A stretch of DNA of 64,000 bases, from contig NZ_CP197465.1 of assembly GCF_052180275.1 (NCBI RefSeq), positions 2,914,001 through 2,978,000 on the forward strand. Reading direction: 5' to 3'. The stretch is from Kumtagia sp052180275. GTDB taxonomy: Bacteria; Pseudomonadota; Alphaproteobacteria; Rhizobiales; Rhizobiaceae. Each line of letters starts with the position of its first letter. Position 1 is the first letter of the stretch. Positions 20,708 to 29,750 of the stretch are shown here, in pieces. Under the pieces are notes generated by a model. It saw only the letters and a list, made by a program, of their open reading frames with translations, had not been told where the DNA came from and made no database searches. The position numbers and the translations under genes were made by a program.

Positions 20708-21175
20708 ATGATGGACCGGTTTCTGTCGAACGCCGTCAACAGGATCGATGCGAAGGGCCGGGTTTCGGTGCCGGCGCATTTTCGCACGGTGGTGCAGAAG
20801 CGTGGCTATTCGGACCTCTACGCGCTGCGGGCGCTCGACGTGCCGGCGATGGATGTCGGCGGGCTCGACCTGCTCGACCGCTACGAGCAGCGCATCGCGC
20901 AGGAGGATCCTTTCCTGAGAGCGGGGGACGACATGTCGTTCTTCGTGCATGGCGACGGGACGTTTTTGAAGCTCGACCAGGACGGCCGCATCACGATGAG
21001 CGACTTTATCCGCGAGCATACGGGGATCACCACCGAGGCGGTGTTCGTCGGACGTGGCGCGTTCTTTCAGATATGGGAGCCGGGCCGGTTCGTGGAGCAC
21101 GGCAAGGCGGTGCGCGGGCGGCTGCTCAGCCAGAGGCAAGCTCGCGAGAGTATTGGTGCGAGGGCGTCGGAATGA
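20708..21175 (+). CDS. mraZ: Transcriptional regulator MraZ
   Basis: About 155 residues with the two SpoVT/AbrB-like MraZ repeats: MMDRFLSNAVNRIDAKGRVSVPAHFR at the start and KLDQDGRITMSDFIREHTGI in the middle. MraZ binds repeats upstream of itself and tunes expression of the division and wall cluster. The start is uncertain: ATG 20690 would add six residues but sits one base from the AGGAGG sequence, whereas homologues begin at MDRFLS. First gene of the cluster; its stop overlaps rsmH. Confidence 0.93.
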   Translation: MMDRFLSNAVNRIDAKGRVSVPAHFRTVVQKRGYSDLYALRALDVPAMDVGGLDLLDRYEQRIAQEDPFLRAGDDMSFFVHGDGTFLKLDQDGRITMSDFIREHTGITTEAVFVGRGAFFQIWEPGRFVEHGKAVRGRLLSQRQARESIGARASE

Positions 21176-22188
21176 TGGCGGGCCACGGCGAGGATAGTCT
21201 TGCGGTTGGCGGACCGGCCCGCCACATTCCGGTTCTCCTTGACGAGGTGCTCGCGGCGCTGGCGCCGGCGGCGGGGCAGGTCGTCATCGATGGCACGTTC
21301 GGCGCGGGCGGATATACCAGGGCAATCCTTTCGCGGGGCGCTTCCGTCATCGGCATCGACCGCGATCCCGACGCCATCCGGGACGGCAGGGCGCTGGAGG
21401 CTGCGTCCGAGGGCAGGCTGACGCTGGTGCAGGCGCCGTTCTCGTCGCTGGACGAGCATGCGGAGCAGGTTGACGGCGTGGTGCTCGACATCGGCATCTC
21501 CTCCATGCAGGTCGATCAGGCGGAGCGGGGTTTTTCGTTCCGCGCCGACGGGCCGCTGGACATGCGCATGGCGCAGGCGGGGCTTTCGGCCGCGGACGTC
21601 GTCAACCGCTACAAGGCCGGCGACCTTGCCCGCATCTTCGGACTGCTCGGCGAGGAAAAGCATGCGGGACGCATCGCCCGCATGATCGAGCGGCGGCGTG
21701 CCGAAAAGCCTTTCGAACGGACGACGGACCTTGCCAAGGCCGTCGCCGATCTGGTCGGGTTTCCGCCGCGCGAAAAGATCCATCCGGCGACGCGGGTTTT
21801 TCAGGCGCTGCGCATCTACGTCAATGACGAGTTGGGCGAATTGGCGCGCGCGCTGGTCGCGGCGGAGCGGGCGCTGAAGCCCGGCGGGCGGCTGGTGGTG
21901 GTGACGTTCCACTCGCTGGAAGACCGCATCGTCAAGCGTTTCATCGCCGACCGTTCGACCGATCCGGCAGGCTCGCGGCATTTGCCGCAGAGGCAGGCAG
22001 TGGTCTCGACCTTCGACAGACTGGGCGGCGTCGTTTCGGCATGCGAGGCGGAGGTGTCCGTCAATCCACGCGCCCGCTCGGCGAAGCTGCGTGCCGCGAT
22101 GCGGACCGCCGCTCCGGTTCGGCCGGTCGACCCGGCGCTGTTCGGGCTGCCGAAACTTCCAGACATACGCTCGAGCACGGAGAGGTAA
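21172..22188 (+). CDS. rsmH: 16S rRNA (cytosine1402-N4)-methyltransferase RsmH
   Basis: 338 residues (also called MraW). The SAM-binding motif GTFGAGGYTRAIL lies near residue 40, with DGVVLDIGISSMQVDQAERGFSFRADGPLDMRM and the late VVTFHSLEDRIVKRF both diagnostic. It methylates N4 of C1402 in the decoding centre of 16S rRNA. Start ATG 21172 overlaps the mraZ stop, and the open frame extends far upstream without meaning. Confidence 0.95.
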   Translation: MMAGHGEDSLAVGGPARHIPVLLDEVLAALAPAAGQVVIDGTFGAGGYTRAILSRGASVIGIDRDPDAIRDGRALEAASEGRLTLVQAPFSSLDEHAEQVDGVVLDIGISSMQVDQAERGFSFRADGPLDMRMAQAGLSAADVVNRYKAGDLARIFGLLGEEKHAGRIARMIERRRAEKPFERTTDLAKAVADLVGFPPREKIHPATRVFQALRIYVNDELGELARALVAAERALKPGGRLVVVTFHSLEDRIVKRFIADRSTDPAGSRHLPQRQAVVSTFDRLGGVVSACEAEVSVNPRARSAKLRAAMRTAAPVRPVDPALFGLPKLPDIRSSTER

Positions 22189-22190
22189 CG

Positions 22191-22568
22191 GTGTTCCGTA
22201 CAAGCGACATGGTGCTGATCGCGGTCATGGTCTCGGCTGCCGCCTTTACCTACAAGACCAAGCAGGAGGCCGAGGACCAGCTGGCGTCGGTGCGAAAACT
22301 CCAGCAGCAGATCCGCTTTGAGCAGGATTCGATCGCGCTGCTGAAGGCCGACTGGAGCCTGCTGACGCAGCCGCTGCGGCTGCAGAAGCTGAGCGAGATC
22401 TTTCAGTCCGACCTGCAATTGCAGCCGGTCGATCCGCATCAATTCGCGAAACTCGACGAGATACCCATCCGCTCCCTCGATATCCAGGACATCATCGGGC
22501 AGGCCCACGACCTTGTGGCGGGCGGCGGCAGCATGGACGAAACCAAAACCGGCGCGGTGCAGCAATGA
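22191..22568 (+). CDS. ftsL: Cell division protein FtsL
   Basis: 125 residues from a GTG start two bases after rsmH (GAGAGG upstream). The topology is that of FtsL: a short cytoplasmic N-terminus, one membrane segment (MVLIAVMVSAAAFTYKTK), and a periplasmic coiled coil (LASVRKLQQQIRFEQDSIALLKADWSLLTQPLRLQKL). FtsL joins FtsB and FtsQ in the divisome and helps activate FtsWI. Sequence conservation is low in this family, so position and topology carry the call. Stop overlaps the ftsI start. Confidence 0.88.
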   Translation: MFRTSDMVLIAVMVSAAAFTYKTKQEAEDQLASVRKLQQQIRFEQDSIALLKADWSLLTQPLRLQKLSEIFQSDLQLQPVDPHQFAKLDEIPIRSLDIQDIIGQAHDLVAGGGSMDETKTGAVQQ

Positions 22569-24283
22569 TGAAGTTCTGGCGCAAGAGGACGGCGGCCGCC
22601 CAGAGTTCGACGGCATCGATCGTCGTCGACGGCGCACGCATGTCGACCGGCGGACGCACCAGGACCCGTGTCGTCATGACCATGGCGGTGTTCTTCGGCA
22701 TCTATGCGGCGATCGCCGGACGGCTGGTCTATCTCGGTTTCCAGGAGCCGGAATCCGGCGGCCCACCGGTGTCGCGTGTGACGGCGTCGCGGCCGGACAT
22801 CGTCGACCGCAACGGCCAGGTGCTGGCGACCGACATCAAGACGGCGTCGCTGTTTGCCGAACCCAAGCGGATCGTCGACGCCGACGAGATTATCGAAAAG
22901 CTGTCGACCGTGCTGCCGGACCTGGAGGTCGAGCAGACCTATCACAAGCTGAAGAGCGGTGCGGGTTTCGTCTGGCTGAAACGGCAGCTGACGCCCCGGC
23001 AGCAGTCCGACATCATGGCGCTCGGTCTTCCCGGCATCGGCTTCCGCACCGAAAAGCGGCGCTTCTATCCCGGCGGCCCGACCGCCTCGCACATCCTCGG
23101 CCTGACCAACATCGACAATCAGGGCATCGCCGGGATGGAGAAATACATCGACGACAACGGTCTTGCCGACCTGCAGGCTTCGGGGCTGGCGGTTGCCGAC
23201 GATCTGCAGCCGGTGAAATTGTCGATCGACCTGCGAGTACAGCACATCGTGCGCGACGAGGTCTCGCAGGCGATGCAGCGCTACCATGCCATCGCCGCCG
23301 GCGCGGTTGTGCTCAACGTCAAGACCGGCGAGGTGCTGGCAATGGCGTCGGTGCCGGATTTCGATCCGAACAATCCGGTCAACGCGCTGGACAAGGACAG
23401 GCTGAACCGGATGACCGGCGGCGTCTACGAGATGGGCTCGACCGTCAAGAGCTTCACCACGGCGATGGCGCTGGATTCCGGCAAGGTGACGATGCAGAGC
23501 CGCTTCGACGCAAGCCGCCCGATCACCATCGGCCGCCAGACCATCCGCGATTTCCACGGCAAGGGCAGGGTGCTGTCGGTTCCCGAGGTGTTCATCTTTT
23601 CGTCCAACATCGGCTCGGCGCGGGAGGCGGATGTCGTCGGCGTCGAAGGCCACCGGGATTTCCTGAAGCGCATGGGATTGCTGGATCGCATGAAGACCGA
23701 ACTGCCGGAGGTCGCGAAGCCGACGGAACCGAGGGTCTGGAAGAAGGTGCATTCCATCACTGCCGCGTTCGGACATGGCTTTTCCACCACTCCGCTTCAG
23801 ACGGCGGTGGGCTGCGCAGCGCTGATGACCGGAACGCTGCTGCCGCCGACCTTCCTGCTGCGCGACGAGAGTGCAGCGCAGGCCGCCGGAAAGCAGGTCG
23901 TGACGGACTATACGGTCGAGAGCATGCGCTATCTCTATACGCTCAACGCCACGAAGGGGTCGGGCGGCTCCGGCGCGCGGGCGCAGGTTCCGGGCTACCG
24001 GGTCGGCGGCAAGACCGGCACGGCGGAAAAGGTGGTCAACGGCCGCTATTCGAACAGTGTGCGCTTCAACGCCTTCGTCGCGTCGTTCCCGATGGACGAT
24101 CCGCAATATATCGTGCTGTCGATCATCGACGAGCCGAAGCCGGAGAAGCCGGGGGCGGGCGCCACGGCGGGCTTCAACGCCGCGCCGATCGTCGCCAACA
24201 TCATCCGCCGCTCGGCCTCCATGCTTGGCGTAAAGCCCGATTTCAGCCATGAAGGCGGGGCAACGCTCGCATCTTCTCAGTGA
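22565..24283 (+). CDS. ftsI: Division-specific peptidoglycan transpeptidase FtsI (PBP3)
   Basis: 572 residues. One N-terminal membrane segment (VVMTMAVFFGIYAAIAGRLVYL), a pedestal domain with RPDIVDRNGQVLATDI, then a transpeptidase domain with all three signature motifs: STVK (Ser about 292), SSN in FSSNIGSA, and KTG in VGGKTGTAEK. It cross-links septal peptidoglycan together with FtsW and is a beta-lactam target. It sits in its usual place between ftsL and murE. Confidence 0.95.
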   Translation: MMKFWRKRTAAAQSSTASIVVDGARMSTGGRTRTRVVMTMAVFFGIYAAIAGRLVYLGFQEPESGGPPVSRVTASRPDIVDRNGQVLATDIKTASLFAEPKRIVDADEIIEKLSTVLPDLEVEQTYHKLKSGAGFVWLKRQLTPRQQSDIMALGLPGIGFRTEKRRFYPGGPTASHILGLTNIDNQGIAGMEKYIDDNGLADLQASGLAVADDLQPVKLSIDLRVQHIVRDEVSQAMQRYHAIAAGAVVLNVKTGEVLAMASVPDFDPNNPVNALDKDRLNRMTGGVYEMGSTVKSFTTAMALDSGKVTMQSRFDASRPITIGRQTIRDFHGKGRVLSVPEVFIFSSNIGSAREADVVGVEGHRDFLKRMGLLDRMKTELPEVAKPTEPRVWKKVHSITAAFGHGFSTTPLQTAVGCAALMTGTLLPPTFLLRDESAAQAAGKQVVTDYTVESMRYLYTLNATKGSGGSGARAQVPGYRVGGKTGTAEKVVNGRYSNSVRFNAFVASFPMDDPQYIVLSIIDEPKPEKPGAGATAGFNAAPIVANIIRRSASMLGVKPDFSHEGGATLASSQ

Positions 24284-24352
24284 TTCCCAAGGCGCGCGGG
24301 CAAGGCGCGCCGCTTGTTTATGACGACCGGACACAGAATCGAAAACGCCTCG

Positions 24353-25807
24353 ATGAAACTCGCCGACCTCTCTGCCATCGTGCCGGCCGCGCAAGGTCTG
24401 CCGGTCGATCTGGATGTGACCGGCGTGACTTCGGATTCGCGCGCGGTGCGGCCGGGCGTGATCTTCGTCGCGGTGGCCGGCTCCAAGGTCGACGGCTCCG
24501 CCTACGCAGCCGATGCCGAGGCGCGCGGCGCGGTGGCGGTGGTTGCGGCCAAGGGAGCATCCGTCGGTTCTTTGCTGGTGCCGGTGATCTCCGTCGACGA
24601 TCCGCGCCTTGCGCTGGCGAAGATCGCGGCGCGGCTCTACGCCCGCCAGCCCGAGACCATGGTGGCGGTGACGGGCACCAGCGGCAAGACCTCGGTCGCC
24701 TCGTTCACGCGGCAGATCTGGGAGCAGGCTGGATATGCGGCCGCCAGCATCGGCACGACCGGCGTGGTCGCGCCAGGCCGCAACGACTATGGCTCGCTGA
24801 CGACGCCCGACCCCGTGGCGCTGCACCGGCTGCTGGCGGAACTGGCGGAGGTGGGCGTCACCCACGCAGCCATGGAGGCTTCCAGCCACGGGCTCGACCA
24901 GCGGCGGCTGGACGGGGTGCGGCTCAAGGCCGGCGCCTTTACCAATCTCGGCCGCGATCACATGGATTACCACCCGACGGTCGAGGATTATCTCAACGCA
25001 AAACTCCGGCTGTTCGATACGCTGTTGCCGAAGGGCGCTCCTGCGGTCATCTTCGCCGACGATCCCTATTCCGCACCGGCGATCGCGGCGGCACGCGCCG
25101 CCGGGATGAATGTGCTGACCGTCGGTAGACATGGCGACTTCCTGGCGCTGAAGCGTGTCGAGCACGAGCGTTACCGGCAGCGCGCCGAGATCGAGCATGG
25201 CGGCGAGATTTTCGAGATCGACCTGCCGCTTGCCGGCGATTTCCAGATTTACAACGCGCTGGTCTCCGCCGGGCTGGCGATCTCCACGGGCACGCCTGCT
25301 GACAGGGCTCTCGCGGCGCTGGAGAAGCTGAAGGGCGCGCCGGGTCGTCTCGATCTCGTCGGCACGCACGCTAATGGCGCGCCGGTCTATGTCGACTATG
25401 CGCACAAGCCCGACGCGCTGGAGAACGTGCTGTCCTCGGTGCGGCCGTTCACCACCGGCCGGGTGATCGTGGTGTTCGGTTGCGGCGGCGACCGCGATCG
25501 GGGAAAACGGCCGATCATGGGCGAGATCGCGACGCGGCTGGCCGACGTTTCGATTGTCACCGACGACAATCCGCGCTCCGAAGTGCCGGCGACAATCCGC
25601 GCGGCGATCATGGCCGCGGCGCCCGGCGCGATCGAGATCGGCGACCGCCGCGAGGCGATCCATTCGGCTGTCGAGATGCTGAAGGCCGGCGACACGCTGA
25701 TCGTGGCGGGCAAGGGGCATGAAGAGGGGCAGACGATCGGCAACGAGACTTTCCCCTTCTCCGACCACGAGGAGGTGCGAAAAGCCCTCCGGGAGCGCGC
25801 CGCATGA
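24353..25807 (+). CDS. murE: UDP-MurNAc-tripeptide synthetase MurE
   Basis: 484 residues, cytoplasmic. The ATP loop is TGTSGKTS, and DNPRSE near residue 408 is the motif that selects meso-diaminopimelate, so this adds meso-DAP to UDP-MurNAc-L-Ala-D-Glu. The late VAGKGHEEGQ motif is also present. ATG 24353 (MKLADLSAIV) matches the usual family start; the frame is open from a TTG at 24314. Stop overlaps murF by four bases. Confidence 0.95.
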   Translation: MKLADLSAIVPAAQGLPVDLDVTGVTSDSRAVRPGVIFVAVAGSKVDGSAYAADAEARGAVAVVAAKGASVGSLLVPVISVDDPRLALAKIAARLYARQPETMVAVTGTSGKTSVASFTRQIWEQAGYAAASIGTTGVVAPGRNDYGSLTTPDPVALHRLLAELAEVGVTHAAMEASSHGLDQRRLDGVRLKAGAFTNLGRDHMDYHPTVEDYLNAKLRLFDTLLPKGAPAVIFADDPYSAPAIAAARAAGMNVLTVGRHGDFLALKRVEHERYRQRAEIEHGGEIFEIDLPLAGDFQIYNALVSAGLAISTGTPADRALAALEKLKGAPGRLDLVGTHANGAPVYVDYAHKPDALENVLSSVRPFTTGRVIVVFGCGGDRDRGKRPIMGEIATRLADVSIVTDDNPRSEVPATIRAAIMAAAPGAIEIGDRREAIHSAVEMLKAGDTLIVAGKGHEEGQTIGNETFPFSDHEEVRKALRERAA

Positions 25808-27237
25808 GCCTGCTTTGGACCGCCGATGAGTTGATCAGGGCGATGGACGGCCGCCCGGTGGGCAACATGCCGGCCGGTATCAGTGGTATCTCGATCGACA
25901 GCCGGTCGCTGAAGCCGGGCGATGCGTTCTTCGCTATCAAGGGCGAGGTGATGGACGGCCACGATTTCGCGACCGCCGCCGTCAAGGCGGGTGCCGCGCT
26001 GCTGGTCGTGTCGGAAGGCAAGCTGCCGGCACTCGGGCGGCTGACGGCGCCGATGGTCGTGGTTCCGGATGTCCTGGTTGCGCTGGAGAAACTCGGCATC
26101 GCGGCGCGCGCGCGCAGCAATGCGAAGATCGTCGCGGTGACAGGATCGGTCGGCAAGACGACGACCAAGGAAGCGCTGCGCCACGTTCTCTCGGCGGTTG
26201 GCAAGGTGCACGCCTCCGACAAGTCGTTCAACAACCATTGGGGCGTGCCGCTGACGCTGGCGCGCATGCCGGCCGACTGCGACTACGCGGTGTTCGAGAT
26301 CGGCATGAACCACCCCAACGAAATCAGGCCGCTGGTAAAGATGGTGCGGCCACATGTGGCGATCATCACCCTGATCGCGCCTGCGCATCTCGGTTTCTTC
26401 AACAACCTCGACGAGATCGCGCAGGCCAAGGCCGAGATATTCGAAGGCGTCGAGCCGAACGGCTATGCACTGCTCAACCGCGACGACAGCCGGTGGAAGC
26501 TTCTCGACAGACTGGCGCGCCAGGCCGGCGTGCAGAACGTCGTCGGATTCGGCGAGAACGGACGCTCGCAGTTTCGGCTGACGAAATGCGAACTCCACGC
26601 CGACCATTCGGCGATATCGGTGAAGATCGGCGGAACGACGATCGACGTGCGGGTTGGCGCGCCGGGGCGCCATATCGTGCAGAACGCACTTGCGGTACTT
26701 GGTACGGCGCGGCTGGTCGGCGCCGACATGGACAAGGTCGTGGCAGCACTTGCCGACCTGGTGGCGGAAAACGGGCGCGGGCGGCAGCATCGCCTCGATA
26801 CGGAAAGCGGCGTCTTCACGCTGATCGACGAGAGCTACAACGCCAATCCGGTGTCGATGAAGGCGGCGATCGAACTGCTCGACGCGACGCCGGTCGCCGC
26901 GGAGGGGCGGCGCATCGCGGTGCTCGGCGACATGCTGGAACTCGGCAGCCATTCGGCAAAGCTGCACGCCGGGCTGGCGCAGGTGCTGTCGGAGACGAAC
27001 ACCGACATCGTGCTGATGGCCGGGCCGCATATGAAGAACCTGGCGGATACGCTGCCCGGCGACATGCGCAAAGAATATCGCGCCAGCGTCGACGACCTGA
27101 AGCCGATCCTGCTGGACGCGATCGGCCCGGGCGACGTGGTGATGGTCAAGTCCTCAAAGGGCATCGGCTTCTCCAAACTGGTCGATGCACTCCTCAACCG
27201 GTTCCCGGCGCATGCCGGCGGCCAGAAACCAACCTGA
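25804..27237 (+). CDS. murF: UDP-MurNAc-tripeptide:D-Ala-D-Ala ligase MurF
   Basis: 477 residues, Mur ligase fold. The ATP loop is TGSVGKTTTKEAL, with SFNNHWGVPLTLARMP (typical of MurF), EIGMNHPNEI, and DESYNANPVSMKAAIE. It adds D-Ala-D-Ala to complete the pentapeptide precursor. Coupled to murE by an ATGA overlap and followed by mraY after a 25-bp gap with a GGGGGATAGGGG ribosome binding region. Confidence 0.95.
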   Translation: MSLLWTADELIRAMDGRPVGNMPAGISGISIDSRSLKPGDAFFAIKGEVMDGHDFATAAVKAGAALLVVSEGKLPALGRLTAPMVVVPDVLVALEKLGIAARARSNAKIVAVTGSVGKTTTKEALRHVLSAVGKVHASDKSFNNHWGVPLTLARMPADCDYAVFEIGMNHPNEIRPLVKMVRPHVAIITLIAPAHLGFFNNLDEIAQAKAEIFEGVEPNGYALLNRDDSRWKLLDRLARQAGVQNVVGFGENGRSQFRLTKCELHADHSAISVKIGGTTIDVRVGAPGRHIVQNALAVLGTARLVGADMDKVVAALADLVAENGRGRQHRLDTESGVFTLIDESYNANPVSMKAAIELLDATPVAAEGRRIAVLGDMLELGSHSAKLHAGLAQVLSETNTDIVLMAGPHMKNLADTLPGDMRKEYRASVDDLKPILLDAIGPGDVVMVKSSKGIGFSKLVDALLNRFPAHAGGQKPT

Positions 27238-27262
27238 CCGCGGTTCCGGGGGATAGGGGATA

Positions 27263-28345
27263 ATGCTTACGCTTCTTGCGAATTTCGACGACCACATAAA
27301 GTTTTTCAACATCTTCCGGTACATCACCTTCCGGACGGGCGGTGCGCTGATCACTGCCGCGGTGCTGGTGTTTATGTTCGGCCAGCCGATCATCGATTCG
27401 CTGCGGGTCCGGCAGGGCAAGGGGCAGCCGATCCGCGCCGATGGACCGCAGACGCATTTCAAGAAGGCCGGCACGCCGACGATGGGCGGGCTGATGATCA
27501 TCTCCGGCATCGTAGGCTCGACACTGCTGTGGGCCAACATCACCAGCGTCTATGTCTGGGTGGTGCTGCTGGTGACGCTCGGTTTCGGCGCGATCGGCTT
27601 CTATGACGACTATCTCAAGGTGACGAAACAGTCGCATCTCGGCTTTTCGGGCAAGGCCCGGCTGGCGATCGAATTCGTCATCGCGGGCATCGCAGCCTGG
27701 GTGATCATGCATAACGGCCAGGCGCCGTTCTCCTCGTCGCTGACTTTTCCGTTCATCAAGGATTTCCTGCTCAATCTCGGGTGGTTCTTCATCCCGATGG
27801 GCTGCATCGTCATCGTCGGCGCCGGCAATGCGGTGAACCTCACCGATGGACTGGACGGACTGGCGATCGTGCCGATCATGATCGCCGCCGCGTCTTTCGG
27901 TGTGATCGCCTATCTGTCGGGCAATGCCGTGTTCGCCGACTATCTGCAGATCCATTTCGTACCGGGCACGGGCGAACTCGCTGTCATCCTCGGCGCCGTG
28001 ATCGGCGCCGGCCTCGGCTTCCTGTGGTTCAACGCGCCGCCGGCGGCGATCTTCATGGGCGACACCGGTTCGCTGGCGCTGGGCGGCCTGATCGGCACCA
28101 TCGCGGTTGCCACCAAGCATGAGATCGTGCTGGCGATTATCGGGGGCCTGTTCGTCATGGAAGCGCTGTCGGTGATCATCCAGGTCGGCTTCTTCAAGAT
28201 GACCGGAAAGCGCGTGTTCCTTATGGCGCCGATCCATCATCATTTTGAAAAGCTCGGCTGGACGGAGAGCCAGGTGGTGATCCGCTTCTGGATCATCGCC
28301 GTCATCCTGGCTCTGGTCGGGCTTTCCAGCCTGAAACTTCGGTGA
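27263..28345 (+). CDS. mraY: Phospho-MurNAc-pentapeptide translocase MraY
   Basis: 360 residues with about ten membrane segments. Diagnostic motifs: KKAGTPTMGGLM, FYDDYLKVTKQ, NAVNLTDGLDGLA, FMGDTGSLALGG and PIHHHFE. It transfers phospho-MurNAc-pentapeptide to undecaprenyl phosphate, making lipid I at the inner face of the membrane. Confidence 0.96.
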   Translation: MLTLLANFDDHIKFFNIFRYITFRTGGALITAAVLVFMFGQPIIDSLRVRQGKGQPIRADGPQTHFKKAGTPTMGGLMIISGIVGSTLLWANITSVYVWVVLLVTLGFGAIGFYDDYLKVTKQSHLGFSGKARLAIEFVIAGIAAWVIMHNGQAPFSSSLTFPFIKDFLLNLGWFFIPMGCIVIVGAGNAVNLTDGLDGLAIVPIMIAAASFGVIAYLSGNAVFADYLQIHFVPGTGELAVILGAVIGAGLGFLWFNAPPAAIFMGDTGSLALGGLIGTIAVATKHEIVLAIIGGLFVMEALSVIIQVGFFKMTGKRVFLMAPIHHHFEKLGWTESQVVIRFWIIAVILALVGLSSLKLR

Positions 28346-28349
28346 CCCG

Positions 28350-29750
28350 ATGATCGCCGCGCGCTCCTTCTCCGGAAAGAAAGTTGCGCTCTTCGGGCTT
28401 GGCGGCTCGGGGATCGCGACGGCGCGCGCGCTGATCGACGGCGGAGCGGATGTGCTGGCCTGGGACGACAATCCCGACAGCGTGGCAAAGGCTTCCGAGC
28501 AGTCCATTCCGACCGGCGACCTGCGCGCGGCGGAGTGGGCGGGGTTCTCCAGCTTCGTGCTGTCGCCCGGCGTGCCGCTGACGCATCCCAAGCCGCACTG
28601 GACCGTGGAACTGGCGCGCGGCGCGGGGGTCGAGATCATCGGCGACGTCGAGCTTTTTACACGCGAGCGCATCGCAAGGGCGCCGGCCGCGCCGTTCATC
28701 GCCATCACCGGCACCAACGGTAAGTCGACCACCACGGCGCTGACGGCCCATATCCTGAAGGCGGCGGGACGCGATACGCAGATGGGCGGCAATATCGGCC
28801 GCGCGGTGATGACGCTTGACGAAGTCGAGGACGACCGCTTCTATGTGGTCGAATGCTCGTCCTATCAGATCGATCTGGCGCCCTCGATCAATCCGACGGC
28901 GGGCGTGCTGCTCAATCTGACGCCCGACCATCTCGACCGCCACGGCACGATGCAGCACTACGCCTCGATCAAGGAGCGGCTGGTTTCCGGCAGCGAGACT
29001 GCGATCATCGGCGTCGACGACATCTATTGCGCGCAGATCGCCGACCGGCTGGAGAAGGTAGGCAAACATGTCGTGCGCATCTCCAAGCGGCTGCCGCTGA
29101 CCGACGGGTTTTTCGCCGACGGCACGAACCTGATGGAGGCGAGCGATGGCCGCTATGAGCGCATCGCCTTCCTCGAAGGCATCGGCTCGCTGCGTGGCCA
29201 GCACAATGCGCAGAACGCGCTGGCGGCGGTCGCCGGCTGTCTGAAGGTCGGTCTCGACCTCGGCGAGATCCAGTCGGGGCTCGAGAGCTTTCCGGGACTC
29301 GCGCATCGGATGGAGCAGGTCGGGCGCAAGGGCAAGGTGCTGTTCGTCAACGATTCCAAGGCGACCAATGCGGATGCATCCGCGCCGGCGCTGTCCAGCT
29401 TCCCGCGCATCTACTGGATCGCCGGGGGGCTGGCCAAGGAAGGCGGCATCGAGCCGCTGCGTTCGTATTTTCCGCGCGTCGCCAAGGCGTACCTGATCGG
29501 TGAGGCCGCGCCGGCATTCTCCGCCACGCTCGGAGAGGCCGTACCCTACGAGATATCGGGAACGTTGGCGGCCGCCGTGGAACACGCGGCCAAGGACGCG
29601 GAGGCAGACGGATCGGGCGAGGCCGTGGTGCTGCTGTCGCCGGCCTGCGCCAGCTTCGACCAGTTCCGCAATTTCGAGGTGCGCGGCGATGCCTTCCGCG
29701 CCGCCGTCGAGGCCATAGAGAACGTCACGCCCATCGGAGGGACACGCTGA
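28350..29750 (+). CDS. murD: UDP-MurNAc-L-alanine:D-glutamate ligase MurD
   Basis: 466 residues. N-terminal nucleotide-binding glycine motif (KKVALFGLGGSGIATARAL), ATP loop TGTNGKSTTTALTAH, then NLTPDHLDRHGTM and NDSKATNADAS, all MurD signatures. It adds D-glutamate to UDP-MurNAc-L-Ala. Four bases after mraY; its TGA shares one base with the ftsW ATG. Confidence 0.95.
   Translation: MIAARSFSGKKVALFGLGGSGIATARALIDGGADVLAWDDNPDSVAKASEQSIPTGDLRAAEWAGFSSFVLSPGVPLTHPKPHWTVELARGAGVEIIGDVELFTRERIARAPAAPFIAITGTNGKSTTTALTAHILKAAGRDTQMGGNIGRAVMTLDEVEDDRFYVVECSSYQIDLAPSINPTAGVLLNLTPDHLDRHGTMQHYASIKERLVSGSETAIIGVDDIYCAQIADRLEKVGKHVVRISKRLPLTDGFFADGTNLMEASDGRYERIAFLEGIGSLRGQHNAQNALAAVAGCLKVGLDLGEIQSGLESFPGLAHRMEQVGRKGKVLFVNDSKATNADASAPALSSFPRIYWIAGGLAKEGGIEPLRSYFPRVAKAYLIGEAAPAFSATLGEAVPYEISGTLAAAVEHAAKDAEADGSGEAVVLLSPACASFDQFRNFEVRGDAFRAAVEAIENVTPIGGTR

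Noticed and set aside
22439..25768. Very long antisense frame (1109 residues) opposite ftsI and murE
   Set aside because: Both sense genes have intact catalytic motifs; the antisense frame has no recognisable domain.
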